From contig JAHBTW010000006.1 of assembly GCA_019638385.1 (NCBI GenBank), forward strand, positions 223,565 to 287,564: a DNA stretch of 64,000 bases, written 5' to 3'. Below the pieces are notes generated by a model, which was not told the DNA's origin, made no database searches, and was given only the letters and a program-made list of their open reading frames with translations. Numbering within the stretch: the stretch's first letter is position 1; the number at the start of each line of letters is the position of its first letter. The translations under genes were made by a program, and so were the position numbers. This DNA is from Saprospiraceae bacterium (lineage in GTDB: Bacteria > Bacteroidota > Bacteroidia > Chitinophagales > Saprospiraceae). Shown here piece after piece: positions 17,552 through 25,865 of the stretch.

Positions 17552-19330
17552 ATGAGATACCTTACGCTGGTCTTTATCCTGAGCGCTTCGCTTGGCGTTT
17601 TGCCCCAAAAACTCTTTGCGCGCGAGGCTGCCTACATCGGCATCCACTCAGAAACGATTTCCAAACAAAAGGCTAAAATCCTTGGCTTCACCAATTGTTA
17701 CGGCAGTTACATCACCCGTGTAATACCGGGCTCCCCTGCTCAAAAGGCCGGGCTGATGCCCTTCGATTATATTTTTGCCATAGACAAAGACAATACTCGT
17801 GAAGAGATGAGACTGACCCAAATCCTGGCCAAATACCGCCCCAACGACGAGGCCGTGGTACACTTCATGCGACATGGGAAAGTCAAAAAAGAGACAGTCG
17901 TATTTAGCTCAAAATCGTTTGGGGTCACCGTTATTTCTTCAGAAAAAAAAGCATTTCTCGGCGTGTCGCCGGACGACAATGAAGACGAGCGCAACGAAAA
18001 GGCGGGGGTAGTGATAAAGGTAGTCGCCAATTCCACCGCTACTGATATGGGTTTACAAAACGGAGATCGTATTATGGATATCAATGGGTATCCAATGGTG
18101 GATTGGACCGACATCTCCACCGCTGTCGGCATGCTCTCGGCGGGCGATGCCGTTACGATACAGTACGAACGCTCCGGGAAACGCAATACCGCCAAAACCA
18201 ATATAAAATCCTACGAAGAGTCGAAAACCAAAACGGAATACACCTGGATTGCCAAACCCGAAGAAAGCGCTTTTTTGGGCATCAGTTCCAACAGCATATC
18301 CAAAGAAAAGGCCGCTACACTTGGATTTGATAACACTTATGGCAGCTATGTCACCGAAATCATTCCCGGCGCGGCAGCACAAAAAGCCGGTCTTCAACCT
18401 TTCGACTACGTCTATGGCATTGACCAACACCGAACCGGCCCAGACGCCGATCTGACCACGCTGCTTAAAAAGTACAAAGCGGGTGATAAAGCAACCGTAC
18501 ACTACGTCCGCCAGGGTAAACCCGCGACCGCCGAACTCACCTTCAGTTCCCGAAAAGATGCGAAAGCTATTGCTCAAGACCGCTGCGATAAGGCATTTTT
18601 TGGCGTCAGCGAGCTTTATCGCGCAGAAAAAAGCACTCAGCGCGGGGTACAGGTAGAAATCGTCGCCAACTCTACCGCCGAGGCGATGGGTATGCAGAAC
18701 GGCGACATAATCATGCAGATAAACGGGTATCCCATCGTGGATTGGAACGACATATCGGCAGCTGTTTCCAACATGAAAGTCGGCGCCGAGGTCCGCGTAT
18801 TGTACCGTCGCGGCAATACCGAAATAGAAAGCACGCTGCCCATCAAGTCGCTGTGCGATACCAAAGGCAAAGAAGAAAGTGTGTGGGATATCAAGTTCGA
18901 CTGGGATGACCTGCCGGGCATTCGCCGCGAAAATGCCGGCGCTCCCGAAGCAGGATTCGAACCGGTGAACATGAAATCAGTGGTGGCCGGCATCCAAAAC
19001 GTGGAAGCCGCTGAAATGGGAGAACTTCAGTCGCGTATGCGCGGCATTACCCTCTCTACCGCTAACGATCTGACGTTAGAAGATCTTCAACTGCAACCCA
19101 ATCCTGCCATTGGCCGGTTCGGATTGCAATTCCGCCTGCCGGAGAGCGGTATTACTGCCGTGCGCATTTTCAACTCCGCCGGGCGCCTCATTTACGAATA
19201 CGAGTTGGGCGTTTTTTCCGGCGCGTTTTCCGACGATGTGGATATATCTCAAAACGGAGCAGGCAATTACTATTTGGAGGTCCGCCAGGATGATCGCTCA
19301 ACGGTTAAAAAAATAATTCTCCAAAATTAA
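17552..19330 (+). CDS. Four-PDZ secreted protein with T9SS sorting domain
   Basis: 592 aa. Signal peptide MRYLTLVFILSASLGVLPQKLFA. Two tandem duplicated modules follow, each made of two PDZ-like domains: AYIGIHSETISKQKAKILGF...IPGSPAQKAGL with AFLGVSPDDN...GLQNGDRIMDINGYPMVDW, then AFLGISSNSISKEKAATLGF...IPGAAAQKAGL with AFFGVSELYR...GMQNGDIIMQINGYPIVDW. The C-terminus (from LQLQPNPAIGRFGLQF to GAGNYYLEV and KKIILQ) is a T9SS sorting domain. No protease domain is present. Likely an exported scaffold or peptide-binding protein; the ligand is unknown. Followed by a Rho-independent terminator. Confidence 0.88.
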   Translation: MRYLTLVFILSASLGVLPQKLFAREAAYIGIHSETISKQKAKILGFTNCYGSYITRVIPGSPAQKAGLMPFDYIFAIDKDNTREEMRLTQILAKYRPNDEAVVHFMRHGKVKKETVVFSSKSFGVTVISSEKKAFLGVSPDDNEDERNEKAGVVIKVVANSTATDMGLQNGDRIMDINGYPMVDWTDISTAVGMLSAGDAVTIQYERSGKRNTAKTNIKSYEESKTKTEYTWIAKPEESAFLGISSNSISKEKAATLGFDNTYGSYVTEIIPGAAAQKAGLQPFDYVYGIDQHRTGPDADLTTLLKKYKAGDKATVHYVRQGKPATAELTFSSRKDAKAIAQDRCDKAFFGVSELYRAEKSTQRGVQVEIVANSTAEAMGMQNGDIIMQINGYPIVDWNDISAAVSNMKVGAEVRVLYRRGNTEIESTLPIKSLCDTKGKEESVWDIKFDWDDLPGIRRENAGAPEAGFEPVNMKSVVAGIQNVEAAEMGELQSRMRGITLSTANDLTLEDLQLQPNPAIGRFGLQFRLPESGITAVRIFNSAGRLIYEYELGVFSGAFSDDVDISQNGAGNYYLEVRQDDRSTVKKIILQN

Positions 19331-19363
19331 GATCAGCGAAGTATTTTCTCAATATCGTCCCGT

Positions 19364-19394
19364 AGCCGCTTCCCGTTAGGGGGGCGGCTTTTTT
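19364..19394 (+). terminator. Rho-independent terminator of the PDZ gene
   Basis: AGCCGC (19364-19369) pairs with GCGGCT (19384-19389), with additional CCC/GGG pairing inside, followed directly by a run of six T. Confidence 0.8.
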
Positions 19395-19397
19395 GTG

Positions 19398-19429
19398 TTG
19401 AAAATTCAGACATTTTACTCCTATCTTTC
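19398..19429 (+). promoter_or_regulatory. Probable promoter of the beta-CASP nuclease gene
   Basis: TTG at 19398-19400, a 21-bp spacer and TATCTTTC at 19422-19429 (one mismatch to TAnnTTTG), 37 bp before the ATG. Confidence 0.5.
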
Positions 19430-19465
19430 CGCGGCCATATTATACAGTGCATAAACCATATCAGT

Positions 19466-20860
19466 ATGAAAATACAGTTTTGCGGTGCGGCGAGAGAGGT
19501 GACCGGCTCCTCCCACCTCCTTACATTGGACAACGGATTTAAGATTCTGTTGGATTGCGGCTTGTACCAGGGGTCTGCACAAGGCATGAGCGAGTTCAAT
19601 CCCAACTGGCTCTTTAAGCCGGAAGAAATAGATACGCTCATCGTTTCACACGCTCACATTGATCATACCGGGCGCATTCCCTACCTGGTAAAGTCGGGGT
19701 TTTCCGGCCCTATTCACTGCACGCACGCCACGCGCAGCCTCTGCGCCCTGATGCTGTTGGACGGCGCGAAAATACAGGAGCGCGACGCCGAGTTTTTCAA
19801 CAAACGCCGGAAATCCTCACAACCTCATCGCACGCCGCTTTATACCGCACACGATGTAACGGCCTGTATGGAGCTTTTTACAAGCTACGGCTACCAGCGA
19901 TGGTTCAAAGTACACGACGACGTGGAAGTGCTCTTTCGCGATGCCGGCCACATCCTCGGCAGTGCCACCGTCACTCTCAAAATACGGGAAAACGGCCGAA
20001 CCACCTATCTCGGCTTCACCGGAGATATTGGCCGCCCGAACCGGCCCATCTTGCGCGACCCGCAGCCTATACCCGAGGTGGACTATCTGATTTGCGAATC
20101 AACGTATGGCAATAAGGAGCATATCCAAGGCCCGGAAGAAACCGAACGCCTGCTCTCCATCATCATTGATACCTGTGTCAAACGCCGGGGTAAAGTGCTC
20201 ATTCCCGCGTTCAGCCTCGGACGTACGCAGGAAATTGTTTATACACTCGACCAAATGGAAACCGCCGGCAGGCTACCGCGCATTCCCATCTATGTAGATA
20301 GCCCGCTCGCAGTGGATGTTACGGCTGTATTCGGCGCGCACCCGGAGTGCTACGATCAAAAAATGCACGAATATCTGCTCATTGACGACAACCCTTTTGG
20401 GTTTAAGAACTTGAAATACATCCGCGACTTAGACGAATCTAAGGCGCTCAACAGCTCAGAGGAACCATGCGTTATCATTTCCGCAGCAGGCATGCTCAAT
20501 GCCGGACGCTCCCGGCATCACCTGTCGAACAGCATGTCCAACAGCCGCAATACCATCCTTATTGTGGGCTATTGCTCGCCCGGTACGCCCGGCGGTATGC
20601 TGCTCAATGGTATCAAGGAAATCAAGCTATTCGGAGTTGTGAAGCCCTTGCTGGCGCGCGTTGAAGTGATGGACTCCTTCTCGGCTCATGCCGACCGCCG
20701 CGAAATGCTCCACTTCCTTGAATCGCAACGCCGCCGCCAACCGCGCATTTTTTTAGTGCATGGCGAAATCGAACGGCAGGAGCAATTTCGCAATTATTTG
20801 GCCGAAAACGGTTTCAACGACGTGGAAATACCCGAATTGGGTCAGGAATTTGACCTTTGA
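19466..20860 (+). CDS. Metallo-beta-lactamase / beta-CASP RNA-processing exonuclease
   Basis: 464 aa. The metal site is SHAHIDHTGR (HxHxDH, residues 62-67), followed by the AGHILGSA and GDIGR metal ligands. The beta-CASP half has ICESTYGN, RGKVLIPAFSLGRTQEI, IISAAGMLNAGRSRHH and the terminal histidine motifs FSAHADRRE and FLVHGE. This is the YSH1/CPSF73-like family, distinct from RNase J. It probably cleaves RNA in the cytoplasm. It overlaps the convergent DUF5691 gene by 19 bp at the 3' end. Confidence 0.92.
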   Translation: MKIQFCGAAREVTGSSHLLTLDNGFKILLDCGLYQGSAQGMSEFNPNWLFKPEEIDTLIVSHAHIDHTGRIPYLVKSGFSGPIHCTHATRSLCALMLLDGAKIQERDAEFFNKRRKSSQPHRTPLYTAHDVTACMELFTSYGYQRWFKVHDDVEVLFRDAGHILGSATVTLKIRENGRTTYLGFTGDIGRPNRPILRDPQPIPEVDYLICESTYGNKEHIQGPEETERLLSIIIDTCVKRRGKVLIPAFSLGRTQEIVYTLDQMETAGRLPRIPIYVDSPLAVDVTAVFGAHPECYDQKMHEYLLIDDNPFGFKNLKYIRDLDESKALNSSEEPCVIISAAGMLNAGRSRHHLSNSMSNSRNTILIVGYCSPGTPGGMLLNGIKEIKLFGVVKPLLARVEVMDSFSAHADRREMLHFLESQRRRQPRIFLVHGEIERQEQFRNYLAENGFNDVEIPELGQEFDL

Positions 20861-22329
20861 AGTGCGGCCCGCATCTCCCGGCGAAAAGAGAGACATTGCA
20901 GGAAGTACCCCACCTCCGCCTCCCAATGACGCCAAACATCAGACTGGGTAGGCCAGTCTTTTTGCAGCACATCAAAAAGATGGGGCGGGCAGTGGTAAGC
21001 GCCTTCGCGCAGCAAGCGGCGGTAGTGTGTCAGAGCGTGTCCGCGATGCCCATAGAGCGCTTGTTTGAAGCCGTTGATCCATTCCGGTGCTGCCGGCTCG
21101 CTCCAGTCTGTACGGTTCAATAACAACGAAACGGCGACATGCCCGCCCTCAAGAAGCCCTCCGTTGTCTCGTAGGTGATTAAGAACAATTTCATCAAACA
21201 CGGCGGGCGATACCAAGTGCGCTATTTTATCTGCCAATTGGGACTCCGTCGTCATTTTGCGGTTGAAGTGCCGTGCCAGTGCATCTGCCCACCGCGTGTT
21301 TCGGCACAGCGTTATCCCCTCCGTCAATCCCTCAAAGACCGGAGCGCTCCAATCGCTTTTTTCAAATTGCATTATGATCTTTTCAGGCGTAGTGGAAAAG
21401 AGGCTTTCCAGCCTGACCGGATCTATTCTGGCGAACAGTTGTCGCAGCAGAGAGGCTTTGACGCCGCCTTGCACTGTGCTCAACGACTCTATGCCGTCTC
21501 GTTGCCAAGCCGTCGGAAGGTCGGCAGGAAAGTGCATTTCCCACTGATTGTTCTCCTTGAAGTGAAAAATGCTTTGCAAATAAGAAAACAACCGCTCCGA
21601 AAGGGCTGTCCCCGATAACGCAGACAACAGACGGCTTGCCGCCTGACGGATTTCCTTGCGGGGACTATCGAGACATGCCTCCAAGAACGGCTCGTCCTGT
21701 AACGACAAGCCTTCGCTCATTTCGCGCAGTAAAGCCTGCTGCTCCCGGACGCTATCCTGATGCCAAGTGGAGCGCAGCAGCGCTATGCCCTCATCCGGGC
21801 GAACGGATCTCAGGTATCGCAAAATGGCCGTCCGTTCGTCAAGCGCCGCTATATGCCAATTATCCGGATCGGGAGGCACAACCAACGGACGCCATTCGGG
21901 GTGCTGCCGGGCCAGCCAAACACCTCTGCTGCCGGCAAGCGCCATCACTTTTTTTGCCAAAAGATCGTCTTTGGAGGCGCGGTGCAACAAGTTGGGAAGT
22001 ATTTCGGGCGGCAGGCCGAAACCGGAAGCGGCGAGTGCATCCAAAAACTCATCCAATGCCGGCAGGTATCGTCCATTTAATACAAGGGACAAATGCTTCA
22101 CAGAGGCGGCCGGGCAGAGCGGCAGCGGCGTGCCTTCGTCGGCAGGGGGCAGGACAGGAGCATCCTCCAAAGGGTAGGCGGCCTTATGGGCAAACTGAGC
22201 AGCAGCCAGTGCGCGCAACAAAGCGCCGGCATCGTCGTCGTGGGATAATGAGTAGTCCGTTGCAGCGCTCGGAAGTCCGCGGCGATCTAAACCAAGGATG
22301 GCGGTTTCTATGAGTTCTTGCCGGTTCAT
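20842..22329 (-). CDS. DUF5691 family protein
   Basis: 495 aa, mostly alpha-helical with HEAT-like Leu-rich segments (CLDSPRKEIRQAASRLLSAL). N-terminus MNRQELIETAILGLDRRGL matches my recollection of DUF5691. In many bacteria it is encoded beside a SWIM zinc-finger protein, a MoxR AAA ATPase, DUF5682 and a VWA protein. Here the DUF5682 (44066) and MoxR (53604) genes are in the same window but far away. The start at 22329 removes an upstream extension to 22446 that encodes a repeat (TSVGGTSVGG) and is intergenic. Cytoplasmic; molecular function unknown. Confidence 0.82.
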   Translation of the reverse strand: MNRQELIETAILGLDRRGLPSAATDYSLSHDDDAGALLRALAAAQFAHKAAYPLEDAPVLPPADEGTPLPLCPAASVKHLSLVLNGRYLPALDEFLDALAASGFGLPPEILPNLLHRASKDDLLAKKVMALAGSRGVWLARQHPEWRPLVVPPDPDNWHIAALDERTAILRYLRSVRPDEGIALLRSTWHQDSVREQQALLREMSEGLSLQDEPFLEACLDSPRKEIRQAASRLLSALSGTALSERLFSYLQSIFHFKENNQWEMHFPADLPTAWQRDGIESLSTVQGGVKASLLRQLFARIDPVRLESLFSTTPEKIIMQFEKSDWSAPVFEGLTEGITLCRNTRWADALARHFNRKMTTESQLADKIAHLVSPAVFDEIVLNHLRDNGGLLEGGHVAVSLLLNRTDWSEPAAPEWINGFKQALYGHRGHALTHYRRLLREGAYHCPPHLFDVLQKDWPTQSDVWRHWEAEVGYFLQCLSFRREMRAALQRSNS

Positions 22330-22364
22330 GCCGTCAAAGGTAAGGAGCAGCAGGCAGATAGTAG

Positions 22365-22450
22365 CGGGGCGGTATGCAGTCGGCGGTAGCAGGCTGCACT
22401 GTAAACCGCCCACCGACGTGCCGCCGACTGATGTACCGTCTACCACGACA
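22365..22450. repeat. Degenerate 15-mer intergenic repeat
   Basis: On the minus strand, units close to GGYACGTCGGTRGGC occur in tandem (GGTACATCAGTCGGC, GGCACGTCGGTGGGC). The same core (GGTACGTCGGTAGGC) recurs at 28293-28336, so this is a shared repeat family. Confidence 0.5.
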
Positions 22451-22463
22451 GAACGGACGACTC

Positions 22464-22922
22464 TTATCCGAATATCTGTTCAACGGCGATTTTGCGGAAG
22501 CGGAAAATTTCTTCCACCTTATTATCTACAAAAACGGCGTCGGCGATGGTTCCAATGATGCCGTAGGGTACTTTGTAGTGGAGAATGTCCCGCATGAACA
22601 CTCCGCCGTCTTTCTCCTCAAAGTGGTGTTCGTGGTGCCACATAGCGTAAGGGCCGAAACGCTGTTCATCCACAAAAAACTTGCGATCGGCTATGTGTGT
22701 GATCTCCGTGACCCAGTCCATTTTTATACCGGCGAAAGGGCTGATCTTATACTGTATGATCATGCCCTCATACATGGAGACATTGCGAATGTCGGAGAGA
22801 ATTTCGAAGGACATACCGCCGGGGGTTACGTCATTGAGGTTTTCGGGCCGGGAAAAGAAGTGCCAGACTTCCTCCAACGGGCGCGCTATAAACTGTTGCC
22901 ATTCCTTTTTCTTTACTTGCAT
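22464..22922 (-). CDS. SRPBCC family protein (cyclase/START-like)
   Basis: 152 aa. Helix-grip fold signs: N-terminal FIARPLEEVWHFFSRPENLN, PGGMSFEILS, and C-terminal VFVDNKVEEIFRFR amphipathic helix. This is the SRPBCC ligand-binding superfamily often annotated as cell-division inhibitor-like or cyclase/dehydrase. Ligand unknown. It starts with MQVKKKEWQQ at 22922. No operon partner: the next minus-strand gene, DUF5691, starts 135 bp downstream across a repeat. Confidence 0.82.
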   Translation of the reverse strand: MQVKKKEWQQFIARPLEEVWHFFSRPENLNDVTPGGMSFEILSDIRNVSMYEGMIIQYKISPFAGIKMDWVTEITHIADRKFFVDEQRFGPYAMWHHEHHFEEKDGGVFMRDILHYKVPYGIIGTIADAVFVDNKVEEIFRFRKIAVEQIFG

Positions 22923-23019
22923 TTCCGTTTTTTTTTTGCGAATACAACGAGCCGGGATGCAAATGGTTCAGGGGTAAAAATACCCTGTTTACGGTATTCC
23001 CCTATATGATATAGCCCTA

Positions 23020-23027
23020 TATCTTTG
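23020..23027 (+). promoter_or_regulatory. -7 box of an orphan transcription unit
   Basis: TATCTTTG matches TAnnTTTG and points into the 23.04-23.57 kb region, which ends with a strong terminator. No -33 TTTG at the ideal distance. Confidence 0.45.
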
Positions 23028-23095
23028 CAAACGTATTCCGTGAAAACGGTTTACTTGATTGTAACCGATTATTTAGTCCCAAAAACTCGTTTCCC

Positions 23096-23197
23096 ATGAA
23101 CAAGCTCGCTCCTTGCCTGCTCCGTCTTTATACCTATCTGGTTCCTCCCTCTCATTTCCATCATCAGAAAAGACTCTTTACGTTCCTGTACGCCTGA
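23096..23197 (+). CDS. Possible 33-aa small protein
   Basis: ATG 23096 to TGA 23195-23197, beginning MNKLAPCLLRLYTYLVPP. It is the first ATG after the -7 box at 23020-23027. Hydrophobic and basic; no family known. A frame change at its end would extend it by about 30 more residues (AYRRLLRRKSFYCSGGGGN), so it may be a remnant or a leader peptide. Confidence 0.2.
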   Translation: MNKLAPCLLRLYTYLVPPSHFHHQKRLFTFLYA

Positions 23198-23288
23198 TTC
23201 AGCCGTATGCGTATCGGCGATTGCTTCGTCGCAAGAGTTTCTATTGCTCTGGTGGTGGAGGCAATGCCCGTCTCAATGATATACTCCC

Positions 23289-23513
23289 ATGAACTCGATA
23301 CATTCCCATTTTTTGTCCAAATTCCTGCCTTTACAAGCTAAAGCATTCGGTGGCGTTGGGGTAGATGTCACCGGGGCCCCCGGCAAACTGCCGGTTGAAG
23401 GGGCCGGCAGCGCCCAAGCCGGGATGGCTGTGCCATGTTGTGCTGAAAGCAATACGGGGGCTCCCTTTTTTCATTTCCCGGAGCCTCCCCAACGATACTA
23501 TTTAAGTTTGTAA
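23289..23513 (+). CDS. Possible 74-aa small protein overlapping a structured-RNA candidate
   Basis: ATG 23289 to stop at 23511-23513, beginning MNSIHSHFLSKFLPLQ and ending PPQRYYLSL. The middle is Gly/Ala/Pro-rich because of a GC-rich block with strong base-pairing, which suggests the DNA may be conserved as RNA rather than as protein. No recognised family. Confidence 0.22.
   Translation: MNSIHSHFLSKFLPLQAKAFGGVGVDVTGAPGKLPVEGAGSAQAGMAVPCCAESNTGAPFFHFPEPPQRYYLSL
23355..23493 (+). ncRNA. Candidate structured RNA
   Basis: A closing helix GTTGGGG (23355-23361) / CCCCAAC (23487-23493) encloses four separate hairpins: CCGGCA-AAC-TGCCGG (23380-23394), CCGGC / GCCGG (23404-23422), ATGGC-TGT-GCCAT (23424-23436), and GGCTCC / GGAGCC (23459-23485). 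It lies between a -7 promoter box at 23020-23027 and a Rho-independent terminator at 23540-23572, with no convincing protein gene in between. It does not contain the landmarks of tmRNA, RNase P RNA, SRP RNA or TPP/cobalamin riboswitches. GC-rich sequence alone can fold, so this is a hypothesis. Confidence 0.35.
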
Positions 23514-23539
23514 AGGGTTTCTCATACAGGAATATTAGC

Positions 23540-23572
23540 GCGGAGACATTGTTACAATGCCTCCGCTTTTTG
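23540..23572 (+). terminator. Rho-independent terminator of the orphan unit
   Basis: GCGGAG-A-CATTG, loop TTA, CAATG-C-CTCCGC, followed by TTTTTG and a further T-run. An 11-bp stem with one internal mismatch. It ends transcription coming from 23.0-23.5 kb, just before the AhpD-like gene. Confidence 0.85.
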
Positions 23573-23627
23573 TTTTTGCCTACTTTTGGCCGTACAGTTT
23601 TTCCTCACCATCAAGTCGAAACTCACT

Positions 23628-23972
23628 ATGTCTGTTGTAAAAGAATTCAACGATTACCGGGCCATGATGAATGAAAAAATCTTCGCCCAGGACAACAAAG
23701 TGCTCAAGCGCTTTTTCAATTTAGATACCAATGCCTATCAGGATGGAGCGTTGGACACTAAAACAAAAGAGTTGTTGGGGCTTGTGGCCTCTATGGTCTT
23801 GCGTTGCGACGATTGCATCCGCTATCACCTTGGCACCTGCTTCGAGCTGGGCATTACCCGCAATCAGGTATTCGAAGTGTTCGCCATTGCCAATTTGGTG
23901 GGCGGCTCCATCTGCATACCGCATACGCGCAGGGCATTAGAGTACTGGGAGGCGCTGGAGGCGGGAGGGTAA
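23628..23972 (+). CDS. Carboxymuconolactone decarboxylase / AhpD-like family protein
   Basis: 114 aa. The CMD signature is RCDDCIRYHLGTCFELG, with the CxxC-x3-H arrangement of AhpD-type alkylhydroperoxidases, followed by ITRNQVFEVFAIANLVGGS. It probably has thiol-disulfide or peroxide-related activity in the cytoplasm; the partner is unknown. Start ATG 23628 (MSVVKEFNDY) gives the family N-terminus; an upstream GTG/ATG in frame lies in the promoter region. A TACTTTTG -7-like box is at 23581-23588. Followed by repeats. Confidence 0.88.
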   Translation: MSVVKEFNDYRAMMNEKIFAQDNKVLKRFFNLDTNAYQDGALDTKTKELLGLVASMVLRCDDCIRYHLGTCFELGITRNQVFEVFAIANLVGGSICIPHTRRALEYWEALEAGG

Positions 23973-23980
23973 GGCAGAAG

Positions 23981-24010
23981 GGCAAATTGGCAAAAGGCAA
24001 ATTGGCAAGG
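23981..24010. repeat. 15-mer tandem repeat (two units)
   Basis: GGCAAATTGGCAAAA (23981-23995) then GGCAAATTGGCAAGG (23996-24010). Related to the four-unit array at 59694-59760. Confidence 0.7.
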
Positions 24011-24014
24011 GGTG

Positions 24015-24145
24015 TTATCGGGATTCCACTTCGTTTCATCTGCCCTATAACCCACTGTGTTCTATGCCCTATGCTCTCTGCTTTCCCGATTTCCTTCGTT
24101 ATCGGGATGTCGCTTCGCTCCATCTGCTCCATGCACTATGCCTCT
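24015..24145. repeat. 29-bp direct repeat pair and degenerate heptamers
   Basis: TTATCGGGATTCCACTTCG... (24015-24043) is repeated at 24099-24127 with 5 mismatches in 29. Between and after them are heptamers of the type CTATGCC/CTATGCT/CCATGCA, also present at 28366-28396. Non-coding spacer between the AhpD-like gene and trehalase. Confidence 0.6.
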
Positions 24146-25744
24146 TTATTTCTCTGAAAGCAGGCGCAGGAGCACGCCGTTGGTCCAGCCGAAGCCGTCT
24201 TGTACGGGGTATTCGCCGCCGCCGGCCTCTAAGGTCATATCCAGCACGTTGTATTTTTCCACCATTTTGCCGGTGTTGCGATACACTTTTTCGTTGAGGG
24301 CAACCCAGCGACTGCGTACCTCATCGGCGAGGCGGGTATGGTTATAGTGCCGCAGCCCTTGAATGGTGATCCATTGCAGCGGCGCCCAGCCGTTGGGAGT
24401 GTCCCATTGTTGGCCCGTGTTGGTCAGGGTCGTCACTACGCCGCCCGCTTTGAGGAAGTCTCGTTCGATGACCTGCGCGACAACAGTGGCCTGTGTGTCG
24501 TCGGCTATTTTGAAAAACAACGGATAGGCTCCCGCTAAGGACAACACCCCGGTAGGGCGCTCATTTTCAAAATCATAATCCATAAAAAAGCCGGCTTCTG
24601 CATTCCAGCAATAGCGCTGCAATGCCGCTTTACGCTCCGAAGCGAGACGGCCATAACGATCGGCCTGTTCGGTTTTTCCTGCGCGACGGGCATACGCTTC
24701 GAGCATGGCTTCCAAGTGGTAAAGCAGTGCGTTGAGGTCAACGGGTACGATGGCCGTGGTACGAATGGTGGACAGGTCCATTGGATCGCTCAGCCATCGG
24801 CTCGAAAAATCCCAGCCGGATTCGGCCCCGGCACGCAAGTCGAGAAAAACGGCCTGATCTTCACGAGGGCTATTTTGGGATGTCTCCAAATCTTCGCGAT
24901 AACTCTCCGGTCTCGGTTTGTGGCGGTCGTCCCAGTAGCGGTTCAGCACGGAGCCGTCGGGCATACGGAGCACCCGGCGATGCGTCGGATTTTCTTCCGA
25001 AAGCCCGGCCCGACCATCCATCCAGAATGCATGCTCGCGCTCCAATTGCGGCAGGTAGCGCAGCGCAGCATCGGCGCCGTCCATTTCTTCGAGCACGCGC
25101 ACCATCATGGAAAAGAAGGGCGGTTGCGAACGGCCGAGGTAATACGTTCGGTTGCCGTTGGGAATGAAGCCGACCGTGTCTATGAGGTAGGCGAAATTGT
25201 TGACCATGTTGCGCACAATGTCGGCCCGGCCGGCAGCCTGTAAGCCGAGGAGCGTAAAATAACTGTCCCAATAATACACCTCGCCGAATCGCCCGCCAGG
25301 CACGATGTAAGGATGCGGCAACGGAATGAGCGACCCCGCCTGCGCAGCATCATCGGGACGGCGGGTAAGTACCTCCCACAGCGCATCAATGTGCTCTGCG
25401 GCACTGCGACCGGGGTCGCTGACAAAGCCGGAGGCATACGCTTTGGGCAGATCAAAATGTTCTGTGACGAATGCGCTCAGGTCGAATCCGGCGGCAGCGC
25501 CGGCAATGGCGTAACGCGCCATAATGGTGTCAGCGGGGAATTTGGGTGTACAGTCCACAAAGGTTTTGCCATCCGGGAAAATGCGATTCATCTGCACAGC
25601 ATGAAAAAGATCGCCAAACAACTCATCGGGCGAACTGCGTTCCGGCGCCGACTCCCGCGCTTTATCCGATTCAGAACGACAAGCACTCAGGCCGAGCAGA
25701 GCGAGACAACACAGCAAAACAGCAGAGCGAAACAACGGCATCAT
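24146..25744 (-). CDS. treA: Periplasmic/lipoprotein trehalase (GH37)
   Basis: 532 aa. Lipoprotein signal with lipobox GLSAC (CLALLGLSAC). Both trehalase signature patterns are present: PGGRFGEVYYWDSYF and QWDTPNGWAPLQ. Further motifs are AESGWDFSSRW, carrying the catalytic aspartate, and GGGEYPVQDGFGWTNGV, carrying the second catalytic acid. It hydrolyses trehalose to two glucose molecules in the periplasm or at the outer membrane. It is monocistronic; no trehalose transporter lies nearby. The start is at 25744; a second ATG directly follows it. Confidence 0.95.
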   Translation of the reverse strand: MMPLFRSAVLLCCLALLGLSACRSESDKARESAPERSSPDELFGDLFHAVQMNRIFPDGKTFVDCTPKFPADTIMARYAIAGAAAGFDLSAFVTEHFDLPKAYASGFVSDPGRSAAEHIDALWEVLTRRPDDAAQAGSLIPLPHPYIVPGGRFGEVYYWDSYFTLLGLQAAGRADIVRNMVNNFAYLIDTVGFIPNGNRTYYLGRSQPPFFSMMVRVLEEMDGADAALRYLPQLEREHAFWMDGRAGLSEENPTHRRVLRMPDGSVLNRYWDDRHKPRPESYREDLETSQNSPREDQAVFLDLRAGAESGWDFSSRWLSDPMDLSTIRTTAIVPVDLNALLYHLEAMLEAYARRAGKTEQADRYGRLASERKAALQRYCWNAEAGFFMDYDFENERPTGVLSLAGAYPLFFKIADDTQATVVAQVIERDFLKAGGVVTTLTNTGQQWDTPNGWAPLQWITIQGLRHYNHTRLADEVRSRWVALNEKVYRNTGKMVEKYNVLDMTLEAGGGEYPVQDGFGWTNGVLLRLLSEK

Positions 25745-25865
25745 GGCAAACAGTTTTTGTGAACGGTTGAAGGGGCTAAGATACGGAAAAGGAAGGAATG
25801 CAGTAATGCAGCATCAGGATCGTGCTCAACCGGTTGGGATGTGTCGCAAGCCGGCTGCACAAAAT

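Noticed and set aside
24015..24127. 29-bp direct repeats as a possible CRISPR array
   Set aside because: Only two copies, with mismatches and a 55-bp gap, no cas genes; a degenerate intergenic repeat instead.
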